Source of the DNA: Pseudanabaena cinerea FACHB-1277
Lineage (GTDB): Bacteria > Cyanobacteriota > Cyanobacteriia > Pseudanabaenales > Pseudanabaenaceae
Length of the DNA stretch: 64,000 nucleotides
NCBI RefSeq assembly: GCF_014696345.1
Contig: NZ_JACJPY010000008.1
Location: forward strand, 1 to 64,000
Reading direction: 5' to 3'
The stretch's first letter is position 1. Each line of letters begins with the position of its first letter. A program made the position numbers and the translations under genes. The notes under the pieces were generated by a model. It was not told the DNA's origin. It did not search any database and saw only the letters and a list, made by a program, of their open reading frames with translations. Shown in pieces: positions 32,914 to 44,130 of this stretch.

Positions 32914-34773
32914 TTAACGATTACTCGTTTTAATCGCCAAAGCTTGCTCCAATAGCGACTCAGCAAAAGCGATCGCCTGCACTTCCGAGCTATTGATATT
33001 GTTAGCACTATCATTAAGACTTTTTCCTTTTTCCTTTTTCCCTTTTCCTTCTTTCTTTTCCTCCTCAAAAACCTGTCCCGAAACAATTTGCGCTAGTTCC
33101 TGTTTGCGCTCTGCCAATTCTAAAAGGCGGATCTGCACTTGGGTACGATCGCCTGTTATCTGCTTGCTGACGTGAAAATGTTGATCGGCGATCGCGGCGA
33201 TTAGGGGTTGATGGGTTACACAGAGAACCTGAGAGCTGCGACTGATTTGCCATAGTTGGGTGGCGATCGCCTTGGCTACACGCCCCGACACGCCCGTATC
33301 AATTTCATCAAACACCATTGTATTTGCTCTGATTGGTTCCTCCTGCAAATCTTGAGTTTTACGCTCTTTATGCTCTTTTTGAATTTTCTGATTCTTTTGA
33401 TCTAGGGGCTTGAGATTGATAAAACAGGTTTTTAATGCCAATAAAAAACGGCTCATTTCCCCACCCGAAGCAGTTTCGGCTAAGGGTTGCAAGGGTTCGC
33501 CCAAATTTGGACTAAACTCAAATACGATGCGATCGCTGCCCGTTGCCGTTGGCTCCATCGGATATAGTCCCACCTGAAAGCGTACCTTTTCCATCGCTAA
33601 CATTTTTAGATTGGTAACTTGTGACTGCTCAAGGGCGATCGCAGTTTGGCGGCGCAGTTCCGTTAATTTTTGACTGGCTTTAACTAAAGCTTCGGCATCG
33701 GCGGCGGCTTGACGTTCTAAATCTTCGATGGAAGTACTTTGATCCGTTAGCTCTGCTAGTTCCATTTGCAATTTTTCAGTATAGGCGATCGCTTCGGGTA
33801 AAGTGCCATATTTGCGACAAATCTGCTTTAGTTGATTAATCCTCTGTTCGATTGATTCTAATTGCTCAGGGTCAGACTCAAGGCGATTGGTATAATTATT
33901 GATTTGCCGCCCCGCTTCTTCGACCTGGGCAAGGGCGCTAGACACTAGCTCCAGAATGCTTGCCACTTCTTGATCCCATGTCGTCATTTCCGTCAGCATG
34001 ATTTCCGCTTTCCCCAATAAATCTGCACAGGCTAAACCACCTTCGTTTTGATAGAGGGCTTCATAGACTGCATAGCCCTGTTTCTGTAACTCCACCCCAT
34101 GGACAAGGCGCTGGCGATCGCTCTGGAGTTGCTCTAGTTCATCAGGCTCACCGAGATTTGCCGCTTCTAATTCCTTCAATTGATATTGCAACATATCTAG
34201 ATGCTGAAGGCGATTGCGTTCATTTTGCTGACGCTCAAACAGCGCTTTGCGCGATCGTTCTTTAGCTTCAAATAGTTTAGCCACCTTTTGACGCTGTGCT
34301 GAGATGGCATTTTTTAATAATTGATCGCCAAAATTATCCAACCATTCCCTCTGTTGCTGGGACTGGCTCAGCAAAATTGTCTGTCCCTGCGCCGTAATTT
34401 CCACAAGGCGATCGCGCAAATCTTGAATCTGTTGCTTATTTACCACCACGCCGTTAACACGGGTACGATTACTTTTAGCAGTAATCTCACGGCTGCAAAT
34501 GAGCGTATCCGCATCTAGAGCCTCAATTTCCTGCGCGGTCAGCCATTGGGCGATCGCTGTATTTGTCGAAAAGGTAGCTTCAATATTTGCCCTTGTTTCT
34601 CCTGTCCGCACCATTCTCACTGAAACCTTACCCCCTAAAGCCACATCTAGGGCATCAAGAATAATCGATTTCCCTGCTCCCGTTTCACCTGTAAGAATAT
34701 TCAGACCTGCATAGAGGTCAAGTTCGAGGCGATCGATTAGGGCAAAGTTCTCAATTTTTAAATTCAGAAGCAT
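32914..34773 (-). CDS. recN: DNA repair protein RecN with low-complexity insertions
   Basis: A 619-residue SMC-like ATPase for double-strand-break repair. Walker A ILTGETGAGKS is near residue 30, the central coiled-coil spans about 160-390, the ABC signature ASGGEMSRFLLALK is near 435, and Walker B is VFDEIDTGVSG. Two stretches unusual for RecN are seen: KNQKIQKEHKERKTQDLQEE between the signature and Walker B, and EEEKKEGKGKKEKGK near residue 580. Both are K/E-rich and encoded by purine-only DNA. They look like inserted low-complexity repeats tolerated in surface loops. ATG at 34773. Confidence 0.93.
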   Translation of the reverse strand: MLLNLKIENFALIDRLELDLYAGLNILTGETGAGKSIILDALDVALGGKVSVRMVRTGETRANIEATFSTNTAIAQWLTAQEIEALDADTLICSREITAKSNRTRVNGVVVNKQQIQDLRDRLVEITAQGQTILLSQSQQQREWLDNFGDQLLKNAISAQRQKVAKLFEAKERSRKALFERQQNERNRLQHLDMLQYQLKELEAANLGEPDELEQLQSDRQRLVHGVELQKQGYAVYEALYQNEGGLACADLLGKAEIMLTEMTTWDQEVASILELVSSALAQVEEAGRQINNYTNRLESDPEQLESIEQRINQLKQICRKYGTLPEAIAYTEKLQMELAELTDQSTSIEDLERQAAADAEALVKASQKLTELRRQTAIALEQSQVTNLKMLAMEKVRFQVGLYPMEPTATGSDRIVFEFSPNLGEPLQPLAETASGGEMSRFLLALKTCFINLKPLDQKNQKIQKEHKERKTQDLQEEPIRANTMVFDEIDTGVSGRVAKAIATQLWQISRSSQVLCVTHQPLIAAIADQHFHVSKQITGDRTQVQIRLLELAERKQELAQIVSGQVFEEEKKEGKGKKEKGKSLNDSANNINSSEVQAIAFAESLLEQALAIKTSNR

Positions 34774-34819
34774 ATTATTTTCTAACTGATGACCGCCCTT
34801 TGCACGGCCATCAATTTAT

Positions 34820-37800
34820 TTAGATTGGTAAAGTTTCGCCATTCAACAAGCGTTTAGAAGCACTCAATAGTTCTTCTTCCAAATAGGGCTTGGTGAAATA
34901 GCCCTTAGCTCCATGTTGAATTGCCGATTGGCGGTGGCGATCGGCTCCACGAGAGGTGAGCATCGCCACAGGGATTTGCTTGAGACGCTCATCCTTTTGT
35001 AATCTAGATAGTAAGTCCAAACCATCCATGCGCGGCATTTCGATATCACAGAAAATCATGTCGCAGGGTAAGCCCGCTCGCAGTTTTTCCCATGCGTCCT
35101 GCCCATCCTTTGCCTGCTCAACGCGATAACCCACCTTGGCAAAGGTCAATGACAATAGTTCGCGCACCGTAATCGAGTCGTCTACAATCAATACGGTCGG
35201 ATCTGCTGCCACATCTTCTTCCACCATAGGTTGAATCGGTGCGCTGCTGGTGGAAGGTCGCAGTCTACCACTAGCAATGTCAAATAGTTCTAGAACGTTG
35301 GCGATCGCCATTACGCGCCCATCACCTAATACCGTTGCCCCTGCAATACCCGCAGGCTGAGGAATTGGACCCTCCAATTGTTTAATTACAATTTCGTATT
35401 CACCAAGGAATTGATCCACCTGTAAGGCAAGATAATTCGTATCATTGCGAAGAATGATGATGCAAAGTTCGTCATTATCCTGCTTACCATAAATATTACT
35501 GCGACTAAGGTGGCGGCTATAGCTCAATAGATTAGACAAGTGTTGGAATGGCAAGAGGGTATCCCGCCAAGGCAAGCAGGGCTGTCCCTTCTGGTTGAGT
35601 ACGATCTGACTTTGAGGGACTTCCACCATGTCTTCAAAACCATCAACGGGGAAGGCAATTCGGGCGCGATCGCTGATACAGAACATCGCCTTAGAAATAC
35701 TCAAGGTCAGGGGTAAGCGAATGGTAAAGGTTGTACCCTTACCGATCGCTGACTCGACAATAATCACGCCACGAATTTCATCTAGACAGGTTTTGACAAC
35801 ATCTAGACCCACACCGCGCCCCTTAAACTCATCTGCCTGCGCTGCCGTACTAAATCCAGCCTCAAACAGTAGTCCATAGACTTCCGTTTCATTTAGCTGA
35901 TTCACCTCACTCTGGGTACGCACACCCTTAGCAACAGCGCTTTTCTTGACTTTTTCAGGATCAATCCCTGCACCATCATCACTGATGGAAATAACAGTTT
36001 GGTTGCCTTGGTGATAGGCTCGCACAGTGAGCCGACCTGTGCCAGATTTGCCCGTTCTTTGGCGGGTTATGGGATCTTCCAAACCATGATCGATCGCATT
36101 ATTGACCAAGTGGGTAAGCGGATCGGTGAGGGATTCCAAAATCGCTTTGTCAATTAAAGTTTCCCTGCCAAAAACTTCGAGTTCGGCCTGTTTACCAGTC
36201 TTGAGAGAGCGATCACGTACCCCTCTAGGCAAGCGATCGGCAAGCTGAGCAAAGGGAACCATGCGCGACTGCTTAAGATCATCCTGCACCTGTGTAGTAA
36301 TCGTGCCTAGCTGACGGGTTACTTGATCTGTCCCACCCACCACAAACTCAATGTCTGAAGCCGATTCCCTGACCCTGACAATTAGCTCAATAATTTCCTG
36401 TGATAAAACATGGAACGTATTGTAACGGTCAAATTCGATTCCTTCAAAGTCGCGACTCACCGAAGTATTGCCCCCAAGGTCGCTAGAAAAGGAGGAATCT
36501 AAACTATAGGATGAGCGTCCTCGCCCTGCACTCAGCGATGCTTCTAAAAGTGAGCGATCGTATTGATCCCGCATTCTTTGTGACACATCACTCAGCAATT
36601 GCACCTGATGCAATAGATTGGTGATGAACACTTGCAGCCGTTCCTGTTCCTGCTCCAATAGATTACGATTAACGACCAGTTCCCCCACCAAGTTATTTAA
36701 ACTATCGAGATACTTAACATCCACCCGCATCGTTGAATCTGCCAATTTCTGCTTGCGGTTCATCGCCATGGGCTTAGCAGGAGCCTTGGTTTTGATTGGT
36801 CCCACATCCTTTGAAAATGCCGACTGAAGCATACTCTCCAAATCATCAAAGTCATCGGCGGGCTTGGGGGGCGCACTATTGACCGCACTATTGACCGAGG
36901 TTTGAGCCAAGGACAGATTGGCTTTTGGAGATCCCAACTGCTCCGTAACTGCACTATCGTCACCCAACAATGCTTCCAAATCATCAAAATCCATTGCGCC
37001 GATACTGCTATCATCCTGATTTAGAGCAGATTCTGCATCAGACACACCATGATCTATTTCGACAGAATGACCAATCATTGCTTCCAAATCATCAAAATCG
37101 AAACCGTCATCAATGCCATTTAATTCCAATGGCGTATTGAGAGAATGCAAGTCCCCGTAGTTGGGTTGAGAATCATTAACATATTCACTATCCGTAACGG
37201 TGGCTGTTGAGATTGGGCGATCGCTGACATTCAGATCAGGTACATCATTATCATAGTCACCTTCAAGTTCTGAAATGAAGTTCTGCATATTTTCATAATC
37301 AGAAAGTGCCACATCTCCTTGCTCCATTGCCTCCATTGCCATGCCTTGATCGACAGTGATTTCAACAGCATCGGCATCATCAAAGTCTTGCACTATACTA
37401 ACTTCCGAATCATCATCCCCTTGAAAAAAGTCCACTAAGCTGTCAATAGTGCTACTGGCGCTAGCATCTGTAAAGTCCACATCATCCATGGTCAATTCAT
37501 CGATTGTCAGACCATCAATTAAATTTTCTCCTATTTCATTAGTTCCTGTTTCGCTATAGTCATATCCATCAGTACCAAATTCAGCAAGAAAGCTATCATC
37601 ATTAGTCTCATCATTGGATTCGTCAGCGATCGCCCCTACTTCGGAGGAGTCACCGTCAAAATTGCTAGCAAAATCATCAAACGAATCGCCAATTGAGCTG
37701 TCTATCCCATTATCAGCAAATAAATCATCGGGGCGATCAACATTGTCATCATTAATATTGATATCTGTGATATCCGCATTAACATCTGTAATGTTATTCT

Positions 37801-40696
37801 CAAGATCATGCACTAGTATCAGATCATTTTGCTCGCTTGCCCCAAACTCATCAAAACCATCCCCAAAGGGAGCAAAGCTGTTAATTGTCACAACTTCCAA
37901 ATCTGTGGAGTCGTTCTCATCAGCACCAGCAAACATATCGGCTAGATCGCGGATATCATGGATTTCTGCACCATCTAAATCATCGATTTGCATCTCCAGA
38001 TCGTCGGATTGGTCAGGGGGGATAGCGATCGCCATTTCCTCAACAATTTCATCGTCTAAAGCCGCAGGAGTATCTGCTACAAATTCAAATTCATCCGCAG
38101 AAATTGCGCTCGATGCAAACTCAGGTAATTCATTAGTGGCGATCGTTGCCCTAGAATTGATAAATTCCAGTTCGTTCTCCTCAAATTGACTCTCCTCAAA
38201 TTGAGACATTCCAAAACTATCAACTGGCGCAGCAGACATATCCGCATAATCAATGGTTGAAGATTCTTGCTCAGATGCTGCAAAGAAGTCGCCTAGATCA
38301 TCGCTACTAAGGATGCTTTGTGGATCATGAGCATCAGTGGCTGAGTCTGGCTGCATCGCTGCATCTAGATCAAAATTCATATCACTATCCATATCCGCAG
38401 CATCGCCAAAAATCTCCAAGTTATTCTCAACTGTGTCATCACTTAAATCATCACTTAAATCATCACTTAAATCATCACTTAGGCGAGAATCCTGCTCGGC
38501 GCTGTCTGCATAAAATTCAATATTATCTCCAGCAAGGCTATCAAAAGCACTATCAGTATCAAAACCAAGCTCATCAAAAATGTTCGTTTCGATCGCCATT
38601 TCTTGCTGCGACTCAGCTTTCTGGTTGTCTAAGCTATTGGCATGATTGAGGGCATCATCTGCAAATGGCTCCATCAAGGCTTGATCCAAATTACCATCGA
38701 TCGCAAAGGGATCATCCAGAAAGTCCATGCCAGCATCTGTCATGCCAAAAGGCTCATCAACAACTTCCATTACATCCGTTTCATTTGCTGCATTGGATAG
38801 GTCATGAATTGACGTTTCTGCAAACTGCACCTCGATCTCAGATGTGTTCAGGTTCTCTAAGAAATCAGTTTCCCCAGGCTCAATAATTGCATCTGTAATT
38901 TCTGTAGTTAATGGATGTAGTGTCTCCTCAGGCTCACTAGTTTCTTCTATATTGTCAGCTATATTATCAGCGTCCTCTGCAAATAGGTCGTTTAAGGAAG
39001 CTGGCACAGAGACATTTGCATCTGTATCACTAACCCCAAAATCTAGATCATGCTCTAGATCTGAAGACTCTATCCAACCTTGATCCATCTCACTATCAAA
39101 AGCCAGATCCTCATTAGGCTTAATATCAGAGAAATCAGAGGAGTTTTGTACGGCGATCGCTCCTAGATCTCTAGTCTCACTAGGCTCTAGATAATCAATG
39201 TCATCGGGAAACAGTGCATCATCTCCATCGCGATCATCGCTGATTGCATCTGCACTCAAGTTGTCATCCTCATCTTCAAGCCCGCCAAACAACTGATTGA
39301 TTTCACTTCCCCTTCCATTCCCATCACCTCTGGGTTCTACCTCAGGCGCAGAAGCCCCAATCAATAGATCGGCAAACTCATCATGGGCGGGAAATTGTGA
39401 GTCCATACCCTGGTTACTCATATTTGTTTCATTGGACTCGATATCTTCCCATGCCGCCTCAAAGTCGATATCATCATTTTCAAATAGAACTGCCAAAGAC
39501 TTTAATTCCGAAGCACCAACCTTAGGACCATCAATATTTTGATGATCGGTAGATTCAAAATCACCATCGATCCAATCTAATTGATCAATTGAGTCAGAGG
39601 TGATTTCAGATAAATCAAAAGACTCCTCTCCCATTTGGGCATCTGCGGACATTGGCTTGGTCAGATCATCAGGGTTAGCAAATAGATCAATCTCTTCCGT
39701 AGAATTGGTTGCCAATATTGACAGATCAAATTGGTCATCAATTTGATCTAACGCTCCAATTTGGGATGGCTGAGCGCTATGGACATTTGTATTTGCTGTC
39801 AATTCTTGAGCGTTAAAATAATCTGGCGCAGTCGTGAAAATAGTGCTGACCTCATCATCTTCGTCACTGGAGGAGGTATAAGGCAATAAATCCTGTAGTT
39901 TTACAGAAATCTTGATCTCGTGGTCACGGTTTGCCAAGACTAAATCCTGTGCTTCCTTTAACTCTCTAATTAGGATCGGCGCTAACTCACGATAGGAGTT
40001 GCTAGGCTGGGCGATCGCATTTTTGGATTGAGTCGCCAAATTAGTCCAACTACGCAGATCAAATTTTTCACCAATATCACGGAAATAATTACAAATCTCA
40101 TGTAACTGCGCTCTTGTTTCCGCATTATCCTCGCCACGAAATAGCTGGAGCATATCGCGCATTTTTGTGGTCACTTCTTTCTGAAATACCACTTCCTTGG
40201 AGATCTCAGGAGGTGCTATTTGTTTTTGGGGCAGCACGATCTGTAATGTGGTGAGAGCATGATCGCTATCCGTTAACTGGTTCAGATAGGATTCTAATTC
40301 GGCAAAGACAGGCTTTACCCTTGTACTGGTTTCAAGGGTTAGTTCATCGGAAATCTTATAGGCAACTTGCAGCTCATCTAACAGCTCAGATAGCGGATCA
40401 AACCCCGCTAGCAATAGGCTCTTAAGGCGTTCGTCCACAGAGATATTGGGACTTTCCTTGATGATTTTAAAAAAGTCCTCCAAACGGTGGGCAACGTGCT
40501 GAATACTGCTAACCCCCAACATTGCCGCCCCCCCCTTAATCGAATGCGCGGCTCTAAATAATTCATTGATTGACTCGGCATCGCCCAAAATATCCTGAAG
40601 ATTCAGGACACCCTGCTCAATGGTATGCAGATGTTCACGGGCTTCCTCAATAAAGTAGCCCATAATACGTTGTTGTTGTTGCTGATCCGAGTTCAT
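34820..40696 (-). CDS. CheA-type hybrid histidine kinase (PilL/HmpE-like) with giant acidic linker
   Basis: A 1958-residue kinase of the type IV pilus chemotaxis system. An N-terminal Hpt domain has its phosphorylated His at residue 51 (FRAAHSIKGGAAMLG). A linker of about 1000 residues (roughly 280-1330) is extremely rich in D, E, S and N, with repeats LSDDLSDDLSDD and three FDDLE(A/S)(M/L)(I/L) motifs. The dimerisation domain (VDVKYLDSLNNLVGELVVNR), the ATPase (LVNNAIDHGLEDP, DDGAGID, GRGVGLDVV), a CheW-like domain and a C-terminal receiver (IFCDIEMPRMDG, FTKPY) follow. It controls pilus-driven motility or phototaxis. Last gene of the operon; good ribosome binding site GAGAGGA. Confidence 0.93.
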   Translation of the reverse strand: MNSDQQQQQRIMGYFIEEAREHLHTIEQGVLNLQDILGDAESINELFRAAHSIKGGAAMLGVSSIQHVAHRLEDFFKIIKESPNISVDERLKSLLLAGFDPLSELLDELQVAYKISDELTLETSTRVKPVFAELESYLNQLTDSDHALTTLQIVLPQKQIAPPEISKEVVFQKEVTTKMRDMLQLFRGEDNAETRAQLHEICNYFRDIGEKFDLRSWTNLATQSKNAIAQPSNSYRELAPILIRELKEAQDLVLANRDHEIKISVKLQDLLPYTSSSDEDDEVSTIFTTAPDYFNAQELTANTNVHSAQPSQIGALDQIDDQFDLSILATNSTEEIDLFANPDDLTKPMSADAQMGEESFDLSEITSDSIDQLDWIDGDFESTDHQNIDGPKVGASELKSLAVLFENDDIDFEAAWEDIESNETNMSNQGMDSQFPAHDEFADLLIGASAPEVEPRGDGNGRGSEINQLFGGLEDEDDNLSADAISDDRDGDDALFPDDIDYLEPSETRDLGAIAVQNSSDFSDIKPNEDLAFDSEMDQGWIESSDLEHDLDFGVSDTDANVSVPASLNDLFAEDADNIADNIEETSEPEETLHPLTTEITDAIIEPGETDFLENLNTSEIEVQFAETSIHDLSNAANETDVMEVVDEPFGMTDAGMDFLDDPFAIDGNLDQALMEPFADDALNHANSLDNQKAESQQEMAIETNIFDELGFDTDSAFDSLAGDNIEFYADSAEQDSRLSDDLSDDLSDDLSDDTVENNLEIFGDAADMDSDMNFDLDAAMQPDSATDAHDPQSILSSDDLGDFFAASEQESSTIDYADMSAAPVDSFGMSQFEESQFEENELEFINSRATIATNELPEFASSAISADEFEFVADTPAALDDEIVEEMAIAIPPDQSDDLEMQIDDLDGAEIHDIRDLADMFAGADENDSTDLEVVTINSFAPFGDGFDEFGASEQNDLILVHDLENNITDVNADITDININDDNVDRPDDLFADNGIDSSIGDSFDDFASNFDGDSSEVGAIADESNDETNDDSFLAEFGTDGYDYSETGTNEIGENLIDGLTIDELTMDDVDFTDASASSTIDSLVDFFQGDDDSEVSIVQDFDDADAVEITVDQGMAMEAMEQGDVALSDYENMQNFISELEGDYDNDVPDLNVSDRPISTATVTDSEYVNDSQPNYGDLHSLNTPLELNGIDDGFDFDDLEAMIGHSVEIDHGVSDAESALNQDDSSIGAMDFDDLEALLGDDSAVTEQLGSPKANLSLAQTSVNSAVNSAPPKPADDFDDLESMLQSAFSKDVGPIKTKAPAKPMAMNRKQKLADSTMRVDVKYLDSLNNLVGELVVNRNLLEQEQERLQVFITNLLHQVQLLSDVSQRMRDQYDRSLLEASLSAGRGRSSYSLDSSFSSDLGGNTSVSRDFEGIEFDRYNTFHVLSQEIIELIVRVRESASDIEFVVGGTDQVTRQLGTITTQVQDDLKQSRMVPFAQLADRLPRGVRDRSLKTGKQAELEVFGRETLIDKAILESLTDPLTHLVNNAIDHGLEDPITRQRTGKSGTGRLTVRAYHQGNQTVISISDDGAGIDPEKVKKSAVAKGVRTQSEVNQLNETEVYGLLFEAGFSTAAQADEFKGRGVGLDVVKTCLDEIRGVIIVESAIGKGTTFTIRLPLTLSISKAMFCISDRARIAFPVDGFEDMVEVPQSQIVLNQKGQPCLPWRDTLLPFQHLSNLLSYSRHLSRSNIYGKQDNDELCIIILRNDTNYLALQVDQFLGEYEIVIKQLEGPIPQPAGIAGATVLGDGRVMAIANVLELFDIASGRLRPSTSSAPIQPMVEEDVAADPTVLIVDDSITVRELLSLTFAKVGYRVEQAKDGQDAWEKLRAGLPCDMIFCDIEMPRMDGLDLLSRLQKDERLKQIPVAMLTSRGADRHRQSAIQHGAKGYFTKPYLEEELLSASKRLLNGETLPI
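38436..38481 (-). repeat. 12-bp tandem repeat in the CheA linker
   Basis: TCATCACTTAAA is repeated nearly four times, encoding LSDD units on the minus strand. It is a likely site of slippage; length change would alter only the disordered linker. Confidence 0.85.
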
Positions 40697-40754
40697 GACA
40701 GAATCCTCTCAAAGATTTGGGTATGATTAGCTAAACTTAGAAGAAAAGGGGGAA

Positions 40755-43088
40755 TTAGCGCCCTCCCGTTGTTTTATCACTTGCATCAACGCGGAACCTT
40801 TCCACAGATTCTTGGAGACTTCGGGCAACACCCACAAGATTTTGCAGTGAGGCTGATACCCGTTGAGACTCTTGAGATGTTTCTTGGGCTGTTAATTCAA
40901 CGGACTGCATAACTTGAGATACTGTTCTTGAAGTTTCCGTCTGTTTGACTGTATCTTCAGTAATCGACAATACCAAAGTCTCAATGCGGTGCGAAACTTG
41001 GATAATGTCAGCCAGGGATTGGCGAGCCTGCTCAGCTCGTTTTGTACCATCGATAACCTGCTGTGTCCCGACTTCCATCGCCTGTTGTACGTTACTAGTC
41101 TCACTTTGAATCTGTAACACAATTTGTTCGATTTCCTTCGATGCTTTAGCAGCCCGATCCGCCAACTGACGTACTTCGTCAGCAACGATCGCAAATCCTC
41201 GCCCTGCATCCCCTGCCCTTGCCGCTTCAATACTAGCATTGAGTGCTAATAAGTTAGTACGCGAGGCGATCGAAGAAATTAAACCAACAATTTTAGAGAT
41301 TTCCTGCGAAGACTCACCCAATCGCTTAACCTTGCGAGTAGTCTCAGCAACAGTTTCACGAATGTCGAGAATACCAGACACCGTCCGTTCTACCGCATCA
41401 CCGCCCTTGATCGCCGTTTCTGATGCCAGTTTTGCCACTTGTTCCGCTTCGCGGGCGCTTTCAGCTACACGCTGAATTGATTCGGTCATCATCTGCACTG
41501 AGTTGAGGGTGACACTCAATTCTTCAGCTTGGCGCAACGCATCCGACGATAGGCTTCGCGCAAAAGCTTCATTTTCACGAGAGCCATCGTTTACCTGACG
41601 TGCCGCAATTTTTACTTGGTTAACAATTTCGCGCAGGTTTTGAATGGTGAGGTTAAAGGAGTCAGCAACCGCACCCAATACGTCAGCCGTTACCTCTGCT
41701 TGCACGGTCAAGTCACCTCTTGCTGCGCCTTCTACGTCATCCAGCAAGCGAATTACCTGCCGTTGCAAGTCTTCCTTAGCTTGCTCCTGTTCCGCCGCCT
41801 TACGTTGGGCTTCGTTAGTATTGGCAACAATCGTTTGGATCATTTGATTAAAGCTAGTGGACAATCTGCCAAACTCATCCTCGCTGTAAATGCTGGCGCG
41901 AGATGACATATCGCCACGAATGACAGCCTCAAACTGCGCTTGAAGATTCTGGGTCGACTGCTCAATTAGCTTTGCCGATCGCTTGCTCAGACCCCAAGCC
42001 ACCGCCCCACCAGCGATCGCCCCAGCCAATCCCATCATCCAGCCTGTATTGCGGACTTGCTCCCGTTCCCCCTTATTGGCGATCGCGCCTATGGTGTAGT
42101 TAGTCACAAATCCCGCCGCAATTAATGCAACTATGCCTGTTAAGACTGCTGTGACTACACTTTTAGTCTTAAGAGGCATATTGTCAAAGGGGGCAAAAAT
42201 ACTTCCCTGCTCTCCTGCCTCAACAGCCATTTCTGCACCCGCCCGACCGCTACTCACAGGCGCATTAATCCCCCCCAGACCAAACAACTCCGCCTCATTA
42301 TCAGGCTGACCAAATCGGCTACTAGTAACATCCCGCGCTACTGCCGTATTGTTATTATTCGACCTAGCCGCCGAAGTCATAAAGTCTTGATTACTAAAAT
42401 CAGCCATCGACGATTCAGAAGCCATTTGCGTCGCGTCAGCATCGCCAAATGAGTCTGAGTAAGACGTATAAGCAGAATTGCCAATATCGTCAAAATCATC
42501 AAAGTCATCCATAGAAATAACATCATTGCCCATGCTGACATTGCCAACAGAACTATTAGTATATCCAGAGCTAAAGTTGGTCTTAGGCTCAGCTTGGGTT
42601 TCACCACCATAGCTATAACCACTGCCGTTCATTGAGCCATCGCCACTAAAGTCTTCAAAGTCAAAGTCATTACTAATTCCTGTAGTAGCTTCGGGGCTTT
42701 CCCAATTGCCCTGCATATAGGTTGAGGTTGCTTGATTGTAGCTACTGTTGTTGACCTCATAAGCATATTGATTATCTGTAGTGCCATCAATACTGTAGCC
42801 ATTGTCATCCGTGTCTAGCCTTTCCTTGGCAGCCGCTATGCCACTATGGGCATATTCAAGGATTGAGTTGTCATCGGTAAGTTGCAGGACAATCTCGTAC
42901 TCCCCAATACAATCTTGATAGCGTTCTAGAGCCAGATTGATATGAGCATGGAGTAATCGATACATAGGATCGCTAGGACAGGCTTTAACCAGATGCTGCG
43001 TAACTTGTGCTGCTTGGCTATAATCTCCCTGCATATATGCTAGAGAAGCCTTTTCATATTCTTTTTGATATTGCGTACTTGATGCCAT
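40755..43088 (-). CDS. Methyl-accepting chemotaxis protein (PilJ-like) with N-terminal TPR
   Basis: A 777-residue MCP. Residues 1-95 resemble TPR repeats ([20 protein letters not shown]); 100-300 is disordered and rich in S, D and G. Two membrane helices follow ([17 protein letters not shown] and [19 protein letters not shown]), then HAMP segments, and the signalling domain with the hairpin [20 protein letters not shown] at about 640. It senses an unknown stimulus and drives the CheA below it. AGGAG eight bases before ATG. The TPR module in front of the membrane segment is absent from enteric MCPs but fits cyanobacterial PilJ/HmpD proteins. Confidence 0.92.
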   Translation of the reverse strand: MASSTQYQKEYEKASLAYMQGDYSQAAQVTQHLVKACPSDPMYRLLHAHINLALERYQDCIGEYEIVLQLTDDNSILEYAHSGIAAAKERLDTDDNGYSIDGTTDNQYAYEVNNSSYNQATSTYMQGNWESPEATTGISNDFDFEDFSGDGSMNGSGYSYGGETQAEPKTNFSSGYTNSSVGNVSMGNDVISMDDFDDFDDIGNSAYTSYSDSFGDADATQMASESSMADFSNQDFMTSAARSNNNNTAVARDVTSSRFGQPDNEAELFGLGGINAPVSSGRAGAEMAVEAGEQGSIFAPFDNMPLKTKSVVTAVLTGIVALIAAGFVTNYTIGAIANKGEREQVRNTGWMMGLAGAIAGGAVAWGLSKRSAKLIEQSTQNLQAQFEAVIRGDMSSRASIYSEDEFGRLSTSFNQMIQTIVANTNEAQRKAAEQEQAKEDLQRQVIRLLDDVEGAARGDLTVQAEVTADVLGAVADSFNLTIQNLREIVNQVKIAARQVNDGSRENEAFARSLSSDALRQAEELSVTLNSVQMMTESIQRVAESAREAEQVAKLASETAIKGGDAVERTVSGILDIRETVAETTRKVKRLGESSQEISKIVGLISSIASRTNLLALNASIEAARAGDAGRGFAIVADEVRQLADRAAKASKEIEQIVLQIQSETSNVQQAMEVGTQQVIDGTKRAEQARQSLADIIQVSHRIETLVLSITEDTVKQTETSRTVSQVMQSVELTAQETSQESQRVSASLQNLVGVARSLQESVERFRVDASDKTTGGR

Positions 43089-43463
43089 GTGCTTTCTCCT
43101 AAATACCCTAAAATCGCCGCCATTATCTCGAATTCATCGCCAAAATCTTATTGTAAAATTTGATCGAATTAGCTGTTTCTGTGATTGATTTTAATTAGTC
43201 CTTGCTATCCGGTTTTTTGTAACTCAGTGACCTCTCATTTTTAGCAACGCATTCGCTTAGCAATGCTTTTTTGCTTGTATGCTAGGTGTCGTTTAGGTCG
43301 GTTTCTCAATTTGCGCTCCCATAGATTTACATAAGTTTTGCATATAGTATAGTTATTAGGCGTTGTTGCTAATCATGATTAATGTATGAATTCGAGCTAG
43401 CAAAAGCAAGGACAAGGTTAGTTAGTCAAATTACAGGCTGTGTCTGATTGAGTATGGATGCGG
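43089..43463. other. Gap within the pil chemotaxis operon
   Basis: 375 bases without a gene between the CheW and MCP genes. On the minus strand AACTATACTATATGC contains a possible -10 (TATACT near 43345), so the MCP-CheA pair may have its own promoter. No other structure was identified. Confidence 0.35.
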
Positions 43464-43991
43464 TTAGGATGCCCATCGAGCAGAGCGTAAAATATTCACC
43501 TGATCCAATAGCTTTAACGGTTCACCTTCATCCATTATCCACTCGCCTTTAATAAATGGAGCCATGCTGTCCACGCTATTTCTAGAGATAGTTAGTTTAC
43601 TAGGATCAAGCCAAGCCATAACGCCTATTTGCTCAACCGCCAACCCCAGCATCATGCCTTGGTCTTCAATGGCAATAATGGAGACTTCCGAGCGATCAGT
43701 ATTTACAGGCGGTATTTCTCCCAAAAACTGACCAAGATCGCCTACCCAAACTACTCTACCCCGAATATTCACTGTACCGAGCAGTAAGGGCGAGACATTA
43801 GGCATGGGATTAATTCGATCTGGAGAATATTCTATAACTTGGCTAACGCCGATCGCTGGTAGGGCAAACTCAATTCCTGATGCCACAAAAAAGCGCAGGT
43901 GTAGCTCACCTTCGGGAGCTTCGATCCCTTGCTCAAAATCAGTGGTTTGATCTTGCCCAATTCCAGGGAAAAAGTCTTGATTTCCTACCAT
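43464..43991 (-). CDS. CheW-like adaptor (PilI-like)
   Basis: A 175-residue CheW domain protein that couples the MCP to CheA. Typical strands are LHLRFFVASGIEFALPAIGV, LLLGTVNIRGRVVWVGDLGQ and DRSEVSIIAIEDQGMMLGLA. ATG at 43991 is chosen with AGGGA ten bases upstream; the frame opens eight codons earlier at a TTG. It sits between the receiver gene and the MCP gene, as in the Synechocystis pilGHIJL order. Confidence 0.9.
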   Translation of the reverse strand: MVGNQDFFPGIGQDQTTDFEQGIEAPEGELHLRFFVASGIEFALPAIGVSQVIEYSPDRINPMPNVSPLLLGTVNIRGRVVWVGDLGQFLGEIPPVNTDRSEVSIIAIEDQGMMLGLAVEQIGVMAWLDPSKLTISRNSVDSMAPFIKGEWIMDEGEPLKLLDQVNILRSARWAS

Positions 43992-44130
43992 ATTTTCAGA
44001 ATCCCTGTCTTGCAAATTGTAATTGTTTAAGAGGCATTTTTTAACTTCGGAGAATTTTAGAGCAGATAGTAACGGACAGAGCTTAAATAATCAAGAATTG
44101 TCCATACTTTTGGCAACTCCACAAAAATTC

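Noticed and set aside
37614-38189. 191-codon plus-strand frame inside the CheA linker, rich in Ser
   Set aside because: It is the complement of the Asp/Ser-rich linker; the composition follows from the opposite strand.
36700-39850. Repetitive DNA that could suggest a CRISPR or satellite array
   Set aside because: Repeats are short, irregular and in frame with the CheA acidic linker; there are no spacers of constant length.
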